From positions 1-41,285 of the forward strand of contig JAEERW010000022.1 in assembly GCA_016286055.1 (NCBI GenBank): a DNA stretch of 41,285 bases. Reading direction: 5' to 3'. This document shows, in pieces, positions 7,352 to 15,304 of this stretch (its first letter is position 1; every line of letters begins with the position of its first letter). The stretch is from Bacteroidales bacterium. GTDB lineage: Bacteria; Bacteroidota; Bacteroidia; Bacteroidales; UBA3824. Position numbers and translations under genes: made by a program. Below the pieces are notes generated by a model. That model was given only the letters and a program-made list of their open reading frames with translations. It had not been told where the DNA came from and ran no database searches.

Positions 7352-8254
7352 ATGGCTACCACAACTCAATATCGCGAATTTATTTGGCTGATTGAAACCA
7401 TCAAACGCGCTCGCCGTATCACCTTTGCCGAACTCAGTCAAAAATGGGCGGAGAGCGATTTTGGCGGCGGAATTCCTCTCAGCCGCACCACTTTCAACCG
7501 TCACCGCGACGCTGTTTTGGATATGTTTGGCATTATTATCGATTGCGACAGGCGCAATGGTTATACTTATTACATTGCTAATCCTGAGGCTCTTGAAGAA
7601 AACACTGTTCAGAATTGGATGTTTTCTACAATAAGTGTGGGCAATATTCTTAGCGAGGGTTTGAGTGTTCAAAACCGTATTTTGCTCGAAAACGTTCCGT
7701 CGGGCGGGTCGCATTTGCAAACGGTTATCAAGGCAATGAAAGAGAGTGTGATGATTTCTGCCGAATACCGCCGTTATGGTGCTGCTGAGCCCAAAAAGTT
7801 TTTGATGATGCCATATTGCGTAAAACTTTTCCGTCAACGTTGGTATGCGCTTTGCCGACATAGAAACGGTTTTTTCGGCGTGTTTTCGTTGGATAGGTTT
7901 GTGCGCGTGGAGGTTTCAGAACAACATTTTGACATCGATCCCGATTTCGACGCGGCGGAATATTTCAGCGAATGTTTCGGCATTGTGAGCGAGGTGAATG
8001 CGCCGGCTGAAAGGATTGTTTTGAGGGCATACGACAGCGAGCGTTATTTTTTGCGCGACCTTCCGCTGCACCATACGCAAAGGGAGATTGCCACCGAGGA
8101 TGATTATTCTGATTTTGAAATCTTTATGCGTCCCACCTTCGACTTTTCGTCGCACTTGCTTTCGCGTGGCATTATGCTCAAAGTGATTGAACCTCAATGG
8201 CTCGCCGATGAGGTAAGAGATATGCACTTGCAGGCGATGGAGATGTATGAGTGA
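7352..8254 (+). CDS. WYL-domain transcriptional regulator
   Basis: 300 aa. An N-terminal winged helix-turn-helix (about 10-60, ITFAELSQKW then PLSRTTFNRHRDAVLDMFG) is followed by a WYL domain with RWYALCRHRNGFFGVFSLDRF (residues 162-183; the W-Y-A-L and the SLDR are the hallmark) and a C-terminal WCX-like extension. WYL domains sense small ligands or nucleic acids and often control defence, DNA-repair or membrane genes. ATG at 7352 is supported by a TTG-N20-TAATATTG promoter just upstream. It is divergent from a beta-barrel gene and upstream of the SMR gene; the dyads in both flanking regions make it a candidate autoregulator and local regulator. Confidence 0.9.
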   Translation: MATTTQYREFIWLIETIKRARRITFAELSQKWAESDFGGGIPLSRTTFNRHRDAVLDMFGIIIDCDRRNGYTYYIANPEALEENTVQNWMFSTISVGNILSEGLSVQNRILLENVPSGGSHLQTVIKAMKESVMISAEYRRYGAAEPKKFLMMPYCVKLFRQRWYALCRHRNGFFGVFSLDRFVRVEVSEQHFDIDPDFDAAEYFSECFGIVSEVNAPAERIVLRAYDSERYFLRDLPLHHTQREIATEDDYSDFEIFMRPTFDFSSHLLSRGIMLKVIEPQWLADEVRDMHLQAMEMYE

Positions 8255-8309
8255 TTTTTACGGAAAGTAATTTAGTGATTATCCTGATTTATACCATTTT
8301 TGACAACCA

Positions 8310-8375
8310 GTGCAAAAATTGCACAAGTTGAATTATGCAAAATTTGCATTTTACAACGTGTAAAAAATGCACGTT
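8310..8375. promoter_or_regulatory. Three tandem dyads upstream of SMR gene
   Basis: Three inverted repeats are spaced about 23-25 bp centre to centre: GTGCAA-aaa-TTGCAC (8310-8324), ATGCAAA-a-TTTGCAT (8335-8349) and AACGTG-N9-CACGTT (8355-8375, containing gtgtaaaaaatgcac). The last ends 10 bp before the -33 TTG (8385) of the SMR promoter. The spacing of roughly two helical turns fits cooperative binding of an activator on one face of the helix. Confidence 0.65.
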
Positions 8376-8384
8376 AATTAAAAC

Positions 8385-8416
8385 TTGTATTTTTCCCATC
8401 CTTTTCCTTACCTTTG
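8385..8416 (+). promoter_or_regulatory. Bacteroidota promoter for SMR gene
   Basis: TTG at 8385-8387, 21-bp spacer, TACCTTTG at 8409-8416. The predicted start leaves a leader of about 50 nt before ATG 8477. That leader has cgctt...aagcg pairing ends but does not match the guanidine riboswitch classes I know. Confidence 0.6.
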
Positions 8417-8476
8417 TCCTCGCTTAGGAAGGAGTCGCCGTGATATTTATGCAGCCCTCGGAAAGCGTTTTTTGTT

Positions 8477-8803
8477 ATGAGTTGGATTTTTCTTATTGCC
8501 GCTGGGCTGTGCGAAACGGCCTTTACATTTTGCCTCGGCAAGGCTAAAATTTCTACCGATGATGCCCAATGGTGGGCGTGGATTTCAGCGTTTGGAGTGT
8601 TGTATGTTTTGAGCGCGGTGCTTTTGGCAAAGGCGGTGCAGGGCATTTCTGTTGGCATTGCTTACCCCGTTTGGACGGGAATCGGAGCAGTGGGCGCAGT
8701 GCTGATTTCGTTTTTGGTCTTCAAAGAGCCCGTGTCGTTTTGGAAAATCTTTTTCCTCACCACGCTTATTGCCTCGGTGGTAGGGCTCAAAAGTGTGGAA
8801 TAA
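8477..8803 (+). CDS. SMR-family transporter, guanidinium exporter (Gdx/SugE) type
   Basis: 108 aa, four transmembrane helices, the normal SMR length. The essential glutamate of TM1 is Glu13 (AAGLCETAF). The segment PVWTGIGAVGAVLISF in TM3 is the Gdx-type signature rather than the EmrE type. Such dual-topology homodimers exchange guanidinium for protons. The cluster differs from textbook Gdx loci in having no guanidine riboswitch that I can recognise; instead a protein-operator-like array precedes it. Residues 14-20 (TAFTFCL) differ from common Gdx proteins, so substrate preference is not certain. Confidence 0.85.
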   Translation: MSWIFLIAAGLCETAFTFCLGKAKISTDDAQWWAWISAFGVLYVLSAVLLAKAVQGISVGIAYPVWTGIGAVGAVLISFLVFKEPVSFWKIFFLTTLIASVVGLKSVE

Positions 8804-8846
8804 GAAAAAATCTTTCCTCATTTTCACCGTTATCACAAAAAAATCT

Positions 8847-8854
8847 TATATTTG
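8847..8854 (+). promoter_or_regulatory. -7 element for lipoprotein gene
   Basis: TATATTTG matches TAnnTTTG. The -33 region is weak (no TTG at 20 bp). It lies 73 bp before ATG 8928. Confidence 0.5.
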
Positions 8855-8927
8855 TACGGTTGTTCTTGGGAATGTTTAAGACCCGCGAAACCGCAACATA
8901 TATTTATTTACCCAAAACCTAATTGAT

Positions 8928-9866
8928 ATGAAAAAACTTATTTTACTAACATTGCTGCCGTTGACAATTGCTTCGTGCGGCGCTCAAAACCAAGGAGATA
9001 TGAATATTTTTAAACGCATATTCAACGGTCGTACCGAATGTGGCGGCACTATAAGCAAAGACTTGGATCCCAAGCCGTTGGAAAATGTCAAGGGCTATGT
9101 AACTTATATCAGTTGCAATTACAACGACGCTGATGTAAACTATAAGAGTGTAATGCCCCGTGCGCTCGAATTATTTATTTTTGAGGGTAAGTTGAAGGGA
9201 AGCGTTTCGCGGCAAAACGACTCTAAAAGGTACGATAGTTACGAATACGAAATGCCTTTTAATGAGCAACTTGGCACTCAAATTGCCGACGCTATCCGCA
9301 ATAGTGGTATGTTGGCTTTCAACGAATACAGTTGGGTAGTGGCTGGACTTCCTCCGTGCTACGATTTTGATATCAGCGCCACTTTTTCGTCGGGCGAAAA
9401 ACTTTATATCAAGTTTAATGGCGACCGTTGTCCCGCTGGTTTCCGCGATGTTACCAACAGTTTTGTAACGGCTATCTGCAAGATGGTGGACTACTCTCCC
9501 GAAAAATGTCCTGAGGAAAAACCTTACGTGAGTCCTTTTATTGGCGAACACCATTTTGTTTATAATGGCGATGGTAAAACGCAGTCTTTCACTTTTATAA
9601 TGCGTCAAAAAGTAGAAGACGGTTGCAATGCCGAGGTGATTTCTGATGGCGATTTTGGCTACATTCATTTAAAATGTTCCACCTCGAATGTCAGCGGAGG
9701 ACTATTTTTTGACGTCGTCAGCCACTACGAAGATTCCAAGATTCAGAGTGTTGCAAAAAATTCTCTTGCAGGTATCTTGTCTATTCAAGACGGCGTAATC
9801 TACCTTAAACCATTGCAAGCAGCACCCGATTTGCAAGACCGATCACTATTAAAAGAGCAACAATAA
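8928..9866 (+). CDS. Lipoprotein of unknown function
   Basis: 312 aa with a lipoprotein signal (MKKLILLTLLPLTIASC, lipobox IASC, Cys17). The mature N-terminus GAQNQGD lacks an acidic export stretch, so it probably faces the periplasm. I do not recognise a domain. It is mainly beta, with internal cysteines (CGGT, SCN, PPCYDF, DRCP, ICK, KCP, GCN, KCS) that may form disulfides; the middle (EYEMPFNEQLGTQIADAIRNSGM) resembles short segments of DUF-type periplasmic proteins. It has its own promoter and is followed after 54 bp by a TetR gene, so it may be in one transcript with it. Confidence 0.75.
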   Translation: MKKLILLTLLPLTIASCGAQNQGDMNIFKRIFNGRTECGGTISKDLDPKPLENVKGYVTYISCNYNDADVNYKSVMPRALELFIFEGKLKGSVSRQNDSKRYDSYEYEMPFNEQLGTQIADAIRNSGMLAFNEYSWVVAGLPPCYDFDISATFSSGEKLYIKFNGDRCPAGFRDVTNSFVTAICKMVDYSPEKCPEEKPYVSPFIGEHHFVYNGDGKTQSFTFIMRQKVEDGCNAEVISDGDFGYIHLKCSTSNVSGGLFFDVVSHYEDSKIQSVAKNSLAGILSIQDGVIYLKPLQAAPDLQDRSLLKEQQ

Positions 9867-9920
9867 TCAAACATTGTTCGTTATACACCTTATATTATTT
9901 AGTAAAAAGAGCAATCAATT

Positions 9921-10538
9921 ATGCAAATATTAAAAGACAACATACGATTAGCGATATTAAATGAGGCAAAAAAGGAGTTTCTTGCCAATGGTTTTAATGC
10001 TACGTCGATGCGCACTATTGCATCGCAAGTGGGCATAAGTGTCAGTACTATATATACTTACTACAAAAATAAGGACGAACTTATGACGGCTGTTTGTCAA
10101 CCGTTTGTAAATGAGGTTAACACTCTTACCGTTACCCGACACTCTGCCGACACTAATATGGACGAAATGCTTAACCCTGAGGCTCAACTTGATACTGCGA
10201 AAGTTCTTATTTTGGTAGTGAAAAAGTATCGCGACATTATCCGTTTGATTCTTTTCCGTTCGGAGGGTTCTACAATGAATCATTTTCGCGATGAGTATAC
10301 CGACAAAACTACCGCCCACATGCTTTGGTTTTTTGGTAAGATGAAGATGAAATATCCGCAGATTAATACAGACGTTTCGTCTTTCTTTATCCATGCTAAT
10401 TGCGCTTGGATGATTACCATTATCGGCGAAATTGTTTCTCACGACCTTTCAGAAGATGAACTCAATAAGTTTGCCCACGATTATGTTCAGTATTCTACTA
10501 CTGGTTGGGCTTCGATATTTGGTATCCCGGTAAAATAA
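9921..10538 (+). CDS. TetR/AcrR-family regulator
   Basis: 205 aa. Residues ~8-55 are the TetR helix-turn-helix: ILNEAKKEFLANGFNATSMRTIA, then QVGISVSTIYTYYKNKDEL. The rest is the helical ligand and dimerisation domain. It precedes the WG-repeat gene and the RND/ABC operon, each of which has a GAACAGTGTTC dyad in its leader (10703 and 12815), a typical TetR-family operator form. A repressor of the downstream export operon is the natural reading. Confidence 0.9.
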   Translation: MQILKDNIRLAILNEAKKEFLANGFNATSMRTIASQVGISVSTIYTYYKNKDELMTAVCQPFVNEVNTLTVTRHSADTNMDEMLNPEAQLDTAKVLILVVKKYRDIIRLILFRSEGSTMNHFRDEYTDKTTAHMLWFFGKMKMKYPQINTDVSSFFIHANCAWMITIIGEIVSHDLSEDELNKFAHDYVQYSTTGWASIFGIPVK

Positions 10539-10565
10539 TGTTTTCGATTGTTTTTTATCCCTAAT

Positions 10566-10613
10566 ATCCCCATTTTTAGGTATTGCACCAATCTTTCTAT
10601 CCCACTACCTTTG
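10566..10613 (+). promoter_or_regulatory. Shared-regulon promoter 1 (WG-repeat gene)
   Basis: The 18-bp dyad ATCCCCATTTTTAGGTAT (10566-10583) shares its last T with the -33 TTG (10583-10585); a 20-bp spacer leads to TACCTTTG (10606-10613). The same 48-bp layout occurs five more times in the window. Confidence 0.75.
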
Positions 10614-10627
10614 CATTGAATTTTTTA

Positions 10628-10713
10628 AAGCAAAACACTAATAGTGATAGTGACTAATTTAGGGCGTGTTTAAGCACACGTCCTTGTTTAAGAAAACTTA
10701 ATGAACAGTGTTC
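10628..10713 (+). promoter_or_regulatory. Leader copy A: conserved hairpins and TetR-type operator
   Basis: After the promoter come cacta-N7-tagtg, then the hairpin agggcgtg (10661-10668) / cacgtcct (10677-10684) with loop tttaagca, then the dyad GAACA-g-TGTTC (10703-10713). The whole block recurs at 12737-12825 with a compensating stem change (agggcgtg versus aggacgtg opposite cacgtcct). A further hairpin CGGCAC (10725-10730) / GTGCCG (10742-10747) follows only in this copy. Confidence 0.65.
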
Positions 10714-10872
10714 GGTATTTAATCCGGCACATCACGCTAACGTGCCGCGTTGTTCGGGGTTATTGTTCGGTTTTTAAATATAATCATCGTGGCGCCAAAG
10801 ACAGCTTTCTCTGCCGCTCTCTTTGGTACAATTTTTGCAACTTTTCTCTTTAAACTATAAACCCAAGACTAA
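10714..10872 (+). other. Unique part of the WG-gene 5' leader
   Basis: It holds the CGGCAC/GTGCCG hairpin, two gttcgg direct repeats (10752-10770 area), and a ccaaag...ctttgg inverted repeat around 10796-10826. No ORF is seen. The mRNA leader from the 10606 promoter would be about 250 nt. Confidence 0.4.
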
Positions 10873-12597
10873 ATGAAAGAACATACGATATATCTCAAAA
10901 TAAATAACCAATACTTTGCTTTCCTTATATCAGCTTTGCTATTTTTAGTAAGTACCGAAGGTCTTGCCCAAAGTGCCACTGACCTGTTGAACCAAATGTC
11001 TGGATACTCGGATTTAAATGTTCCTCCCCCAAGCGAGCCTGTGTGTGCCATTTGCCGTATTCCTATGCGTGGTGTTGTCCGTCCTTGGGATCACCGTAGT
11101 TGGTGCGACTGCTATCGACCCGCACCAGAAACGCAGACACGGCCGCAAAGCGACAGCCGCACAGTGGATTACAATGCTGATGAAAGAAGCAATTATGCTC
11201 GAGTTACTTACCCGCCGCAACAGGTGGAAGTCTATGTGCCTCCGACCCCCATCCGCGACACGCCGGAAGGTCAGGCACTTCTATCGGTTGCAGAGCAATT
11301 AGGTTATGCGGTGGGGAATATGGTGTTCGAGGGTTTTAGAAACCTGTTCGCAAGGAAATTCGAAAAGACTTACGAAACAGCGCACCGCGAGTATCATTCC
11401 TCCGCTCCTGAAAAAGGTTGGGGGTCCACTCAGGTTGTGAAGGAAAACGGAAAAGAAGGCGTGTGGGACAATGCGACACACAAATGGTTGGTCAATCCAG
11501 GTAAATTCGACGAATTCCTGCTTTTGGACGGCTACTGCTGCGCAGCAAGGAAAAACGGCAAGTGGGGAGTGATCGATGCTACGGACAAAGGCCGTGAGTT
11601 GGTATCATGTACGTTTGATGAGGTTTTGTTCTATACCCGCGGCGGAACAGGCTCTCCCATTGGACTCGCTGTCAGAGACCAGGGCGGCAATATGCACTGG
11701 ATAATTGGCCGTATAGTACTTCAGAACGGCACTTTTTCATTCGTCCCCTACGAAGGGGAATGGTGCAGCGTGGACTTTTCTTTCAAACCAATACCTGACG
11801 ACGATGAGATTATGGTAATCGTGGCCAAAGATGCCAAAACAGGCAAGACAAAGGTTTTGGACTACTCCACAAAAACTATTTTCGGTCGCTTCGATGAGCA
11901 ATATGAAAACGTGTTTCTTACCAATATGGTGGAGTCAAAGTCCGTTGGAAACGTCGACACTTGGTATGACTTTTATCGCGTAGAAAACAACGGAAAGATG
12001 GGGTTTGTTGTATCGCAGAGTGCGGCAGATTATAAAAGGCGTTACGATTCTTACGAACTTCTCCCCTGTGAGTACGACGAGATTACTCCTATGACCAATG
12101 TCATCGGATGGAAGGAGGCCGCGCGCTGGGGAAGTTCAGTCTTTTCATATAAAGGTAAAGAATTGGTCATAGCAGAGAAAGACGGGCACTTCGGAGTCGG
12201 TACACCGTCTAGTTTCAAGAATGAACAGAAACTACCCTACAAAGAAGCTTCTGTGATGAGAATACCTTTTGGCACCACCAAATTTCCTGTAATTATGTGC
12301 GTAAAACTCGACGGGTGCTATGTTCCGACGCATCCGGACGGCAGCAAATTATGGTGGCACAAGCCCGACGGCTACACCGAGGACGGACGGCAGAAATTGT
12401 TGTACACCATAGTGGAAGGCTATGACCTCGCTGAAGTGATGGATGAAATTCAACAGCAGTTCCGCGCCAACCCTAAGAATTGGAATCTCACCGACGATGA
12501 GATCAAAATTTTATTGAGTACACCCCAAAAAGACAGTTTTTCGGATGGCGAAACCCGTAGTCCACAAACCGATAGTAGTCCTCGCAAAAGGCGGTAA
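10873..12597 (+). CDS. Secreted WG-repeat protein with Cys cluster
   Basis: 574 aa. A signal peptide (hydrophobic 13-32, cleavage near LAQ-SA) makes it exported. Residues 58-80 have CAIC...CDC, a C-x2-C-x16-C-x-C set that could bind a metal or form disulfides. The body has WG-type repeats (ENGKEGVWD, KNGKWGVIDATDKG, NNGKMGFV, KDGHFGVG), which form a beta-propeller-like surface in other proteins. The C-terminus is polar and basic (SPRKRR). Base composition is visibly richer in GC than its neighbours, and the gene is bracketed by two ~155-bp related leader/promoter segments, so it looks inserted between the TetR gene and the RND operon. Function is unknown; the promoter suggests it belongs to the same starvation response. 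Confidence 0.8.
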   Translation: MKEHTIYLKINNQYFAFLISALLFLVSTEGLAQSATDLLNQMSGYSDLNVPPPSEPVCAICRIPMRGVVRPWDHRSWCDCYRPAPETQTRPQSDSRTVDYNADERSNYARVTYPPQQVEVYVPPTPIRDTPEGQALLSVAEQLGYAVGNMVFEGFRNLFARKFEKTYETAHREYHSSAPEKGWGSTQVVKENGKEGVWDNATHKWLVNPGKFDEFLLLDGYCCAARKNGKWGVIDATDKGRELVSCTFDEVLFYTRGGTGSPIGLAVRDQGGNMHWIIGRIVLQNGTFSFVPYEGEWCSVDFSFKPIPDDDEIMVIVAKDAKTGKTKVLDYSTKTIFGRFDEQYENVFLTNMVESKSVGNVDTWYDFYRVENNGKMGFVVSQSAADYKRRYDSYELLPCEYDEITPMTNVIGWKEAARWGSSVFSYKGKELVIAEKDGHFGVGTPSSFKNEQKLPYKEASVMRIPFGTTKFPVIMCVKLDGCYVPTHPDGSKLWWHKPDGYTEDGRQKLLYTIVEGYDLAEVMDEIQQQFRANPKNWNLTDDEIKILLSTPQKDSFSDGETRSPQTDSSPRKRR

Positions 12598-12676
12598 TTT
12601 TTTATATTTTCGGTATTTTGTCGGTGGCAAACTTATAACACGCAATCCCTAAAAAATGTAAATAGACCGAAGAAAA

Positions 12677-12724
12677 ATCCCTATTTTTCGGTATTGCACC
12701 TTTATTCTTATAGCCCTACCTTTG
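12677..12724 (+). promoter_or_regulatory. Shared-regulon promoter 2 (RND/ABC operon)
   Basis: ATCCCTATTTTTCGGTAT (12677-12694), -33 TTG (12694-12696), 20 bp, TACCTTTG (12717-12724). Confidence 0.75.
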
Positions 12725-12736
12725 CAGCGGATTTTT

Positions 12737-12825
12737 TAAAAGCAAAACACTAATAGTGATAGTGACTATTTTAGGACGTGTTTAAGCGCACGTCCTTTTT
12801 AAAAACAAGTTGCCGAACAGTGTTC
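12737..12825 (+). promoter_or_regulatory. Leader copy B: hairpin with T-run and TetR-type operator
   Basis: aggacgtg (12773-12780) / cacgtcct (12789-12796) is a perfect 8-bp stem with loop tttaagcg and is followed by T5, so it resembles an attenuator. The dyad cGAACA-g-TGTTCg (12815-12825 core) follows. The unchanged gcaaaacactaatagtgata stretch is shared with copy A. Confidence 0.65.
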
Positions 12826-12885
12826 GTTATTATAAAGAAAATCTGATAAACTGATTAGTAATAAACAAAAAAAACTTAAAATAAT

Positions 12886-15240
12886 ATGAACATCGAAAAG
12901 ATAAATTCTAAGTTCCGTTTGTTCGGACAATTTGTTGTTAATCACCGCTTAATGGTGTTGATTATCTTTGCCGCTTTACTCGTGTTTTCTGTTGCAGGAT
13001 TAAAGCGTATCTATTTTGAAACATCGTTCGACACCTATTTTGTTAAGGACGACCCGATGCTTTTAAAAACCGACGAGTTTAAGAGCATTTTTGGCAACGA
13101 CTATTATGTGGCTGTGCTTGTGGAAAATAAGGACGGCCTTTTTAACAAGCCTACTCTCGAACTTGTGCGCGAACTAAGCAACGAACTTATGGACAGTCTT
13201 GCTTATTCCGAAAAAATCACCTCGCTCACCGACCTTGAATTTATGGTGGGTACCGACGAAGGTATGGAACTCCAACAGATTGTGCCTGAGGAAATTCCCG
13301 ACACAAAAGAGGGACTCGATTCTATCCGCGCCAAGGCATACAGCAAGGAGTATGTGTCGAAAAAACTTGTGAGCAAAGACGGCACAATGTCGTGGATTTT
13401 GGTAAAACTCCGCCCTTATCCTGCCGACAGTGTTTGGCGAGCGGAGGGTCTTGAAGCACCTGAAAACCAAACAGGTCGCGAGGCTATAAATATCTGTTTT
13501 AAAGATAAATACAAGCCGCTCAACCCTAAAATTGCAGGTATGCCGTATATGAATTACGCCAAGGCGCAGTATATCAAGCAAGAGATGTCGCGACTGATGA
13601 TGATTGCAATTATTGTTGCGCTGATAGTTATGGCGTTGGTTACAAGGTCGTTGCGTGGCGTTGTGATTCCGATTTTAACTTCGATTTTTGCTTTGATAAT
13701 TGCGATGGGCATAATCGGTTGGCTGGGTCTCTACCTTGATATGAGCACCACAATGATAACTGTAATGTTGGCTTTTGCCGTGGCAATTGCTTATAATATA
13801 CACGTTTACAGTTTCTTCCGGGCGCAATTGCTCAAACTTCACGACCGCAAGCAAGCCGCCATCGACGCTATTGCAGAAACCGCCTGGCCTGTGATTTTTT
13901 CGGGAATCACCACAATTGCCGCTATGATGACTTTCCTTGCTATGAACATTGTTCCGATGAAGGCAATGGGCATAAATTCCGCATTAGCAATCACTTCGGT
14001 GTTGGTTTCTATTCTTGTGATTTCGCCTGTGCTGCTTTCGCTTGGACACCGCACTGCTGCCGACAAGGAGTTCAACACTTCGTTTGAGGGGCGTTCGGCT
14101 AATTTCTTTGAACGTTTTGGCGAATTTGTCCTTTCACATTCTAAGAAAATTATTGTTATATCTTCCATAGTTACAGTATTTTGCGCTGTTGGCGTAAGTT
14201 GGATCGAACCTGCTTTTGATGTGGAACGCTCTATGGGCAGAAAGGTAGAATATGTGCGCAATTTTCTTGAACTTTGCGATACCGAACTTGGCACTATGTA
14301 TTCGTATGATTTAATGGTGGTTTTGCCCGATGAAGGTGATGCCAAAAATCCTGAAAACCTCATTAAACTTGAAACTCTTGAACACGAGGTAGAAAACTAT
14401 CCGCTTACAAAACGACATTCGTCGGTTTTGGATATTATTAAGGATATGAATTGCACTTTAAACAGCAATGATACAGCATTTTATCACGTTCCCAACAACA
14501 ACGAGGCTGTGGCTCAGTTGCTTCTTCTTTACGAAAACGCAGGTGGCTCAGAATCAGAATATTGGATGGATTATGAATACCGCCGTCTGAGGTTGCAAAT
14601 CGAAATCTCAAACTATAATTCTAATGAAATTGAAATTGAGATGAACCGTCTTCAAGACCGAGCCAAAGAGTTGTTCCCTAATGCTGCCGTTTCTGTGGTA
14701 GGCAACTTGCCGCAATTCACTGTTATGCAGCAATATCTAACACGCGGACAGATGATGTCGATGATTCTTTCGGCTTTGATTATCGGTGTGCTTTTGATGA
14801 TAGTTTTTGGTAATATCCGCCTTGGATTGATAGGTATGATTCCAAACCTTGCGCCCGCCGTATTTGTCGGTGGATTAATGGGTTGGCTCGGTTATCCGCT
14901 CGATATGATGACCGCTTGTATCATTCCTATGATTCTTGGTCTTGCAGTTGACGACACTATTCATTTTGTCAACCACGCTCATCTTGAATTTTCGCGTCAA
15001 CGAAATTATACACACTGTGTAAAAGCCACTTTCCGTGTGGCAGGATTGGCTATTGTGATGACCACAGTGATAATTTGCGCCACATTCCTCGGTTTTTCTA
15101 TTTCAGATGCTATTCAGTTTGCTCACTTCGGCACTCTCGCCGTGTCGGGTCTCTTGTCGGCTCTTTTGGCTGATTTGTTTATCACTCCGTCTTTATTTAA
15201 GTTGCTGAAAGTGTTTGGAAAAGAGGAAGTTGAAAATTGA
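12886..15240 (+). CDS. RND-superfamily exporter (MMPL/COG1033 type)
   Basis: 784 aa with the two-fold RND layout: TM1 (~22-39), a large periplasmic loop, TM2-6 (~236-385), TM7 (~417-437), a second loop, then TM8-12. This is the shorter MMPL/COG1033 class, not the ~1050-residue AcrB class. The TM4-equivalent of the second half has GLAVDDTIHFVNH, with the acidic pair expected for proton coupling; the first half has AVAIAYNIHVYSFF and lacks the acids. Such exporters move lipids, hopanoids or other hydrophobic compounds and are often encoded with DUF1329/LolA-like and DUF1302-type partners, exactly as here. It is the first gene of an operon reaching 21233. Confidence 0.9.
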   Translation: MNIEKINSKFRLFGQFVVNHRLMVLIIFAALLVFSVAGLKRIYFETSFDTYFVKDDPMLLKTDEFKSIFGNDYYVAVLVENKDGLFNKPTLELVRELSNELMDSLAYSEKITSLTDLEFMVGTDEGMELQQIVPEEIPDTKEGLDSIRAKAYSKEYVSKKLVSKDGTMSWILVKLRPYPADSVWRAEGLEAPENQTGREAINICFKDKYKPLNPKIAGMPYMNYAKAQYIKQEMSRLMMIAIIVALIVMALVTRSLRGVVIPILTSIFALIIAMGIIGWLGLYLDMSTTMITVMLAFAVAIAYNIHVYSFFRAQLLKLHDRKQAAIDAIAETAWPVIFSGITTIAAMMTFLAMNIVPMKAMGINSALAITSVLVSILVISPVLLSLGHRTAADKEFNTSFEGRSANFFERFGEFVLSHSKKIIVISSIVTVFCAVGVSWIEPAFDVERSMGRKVEYVRNFLELCDTELGTMYSYDLMVVLPDEGDAKNPENLIKLETLEHEVENYPLTKRHSSVLDIIKDMNCTLNSNDTAFYHVPNNNEAVAQLLLLYENAGGSESEYWMDYEYRRLRLQIEISNYNSNEIEIEMNRLQDRAKELFPNAAVSVVGNLPQFTVMQQYLTRGQMMSMILSALIIGVLLMIVFGNIRLGLIGMIPNLAPAVFVGGLMGWLGYPLDMMTACIIPMILGLAVDDTIHFVNHAHLEFSRQRNYTHCVKATFRVAGLAIVMTTVIICATFLGFSISDAIQFAHFGTLAVSGLLSALLADLFITPSLFKLLKVFGKEEVEN

Positions 15241-15300
15241 AAATTGACAATTCACAATTGATAATTCATAATTCATAATTTGTAATTCATTAAAACAAAA
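15228..15300. repeat. AT-rich taattcataattc-type microrepeats
   Basis: Serial near-copies of aattgacaatt / aattcataattc fill the gap after the RND gene. Similar tracts occur at 19484-19590 and 35080-35135. Such tracts are common between Bacteroidota genes. Confidence 0.6.
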
Positions 15301-15304
15301 TACT

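Noticed and set aside
7238-7861. 207-aa minus-strand open frame
   Set aside because: Antisense to the WYL regulator and runs through its promoter; the WYL frame is certain.
8417-8476. Guanidine riboswitch in the SMR leader
   Set aside because: The ~50-nt leader shows no ACGR-loop pair, ykkC-I core or class III/IV pattern that I can recognise; a covariance search would settle it.
9171-9668. 165-aa minus-strand open frame
   Set aside because: Antisense to the clear lipoprotein gene at 8928-9866; no protein-family features.
15228-15300. CRISPR-like array in the AT-rich repeats (also 19484-19590 and 35080-35135)
   Set aside because: Units are short, variable and without unique spacers; no cas genes are present.
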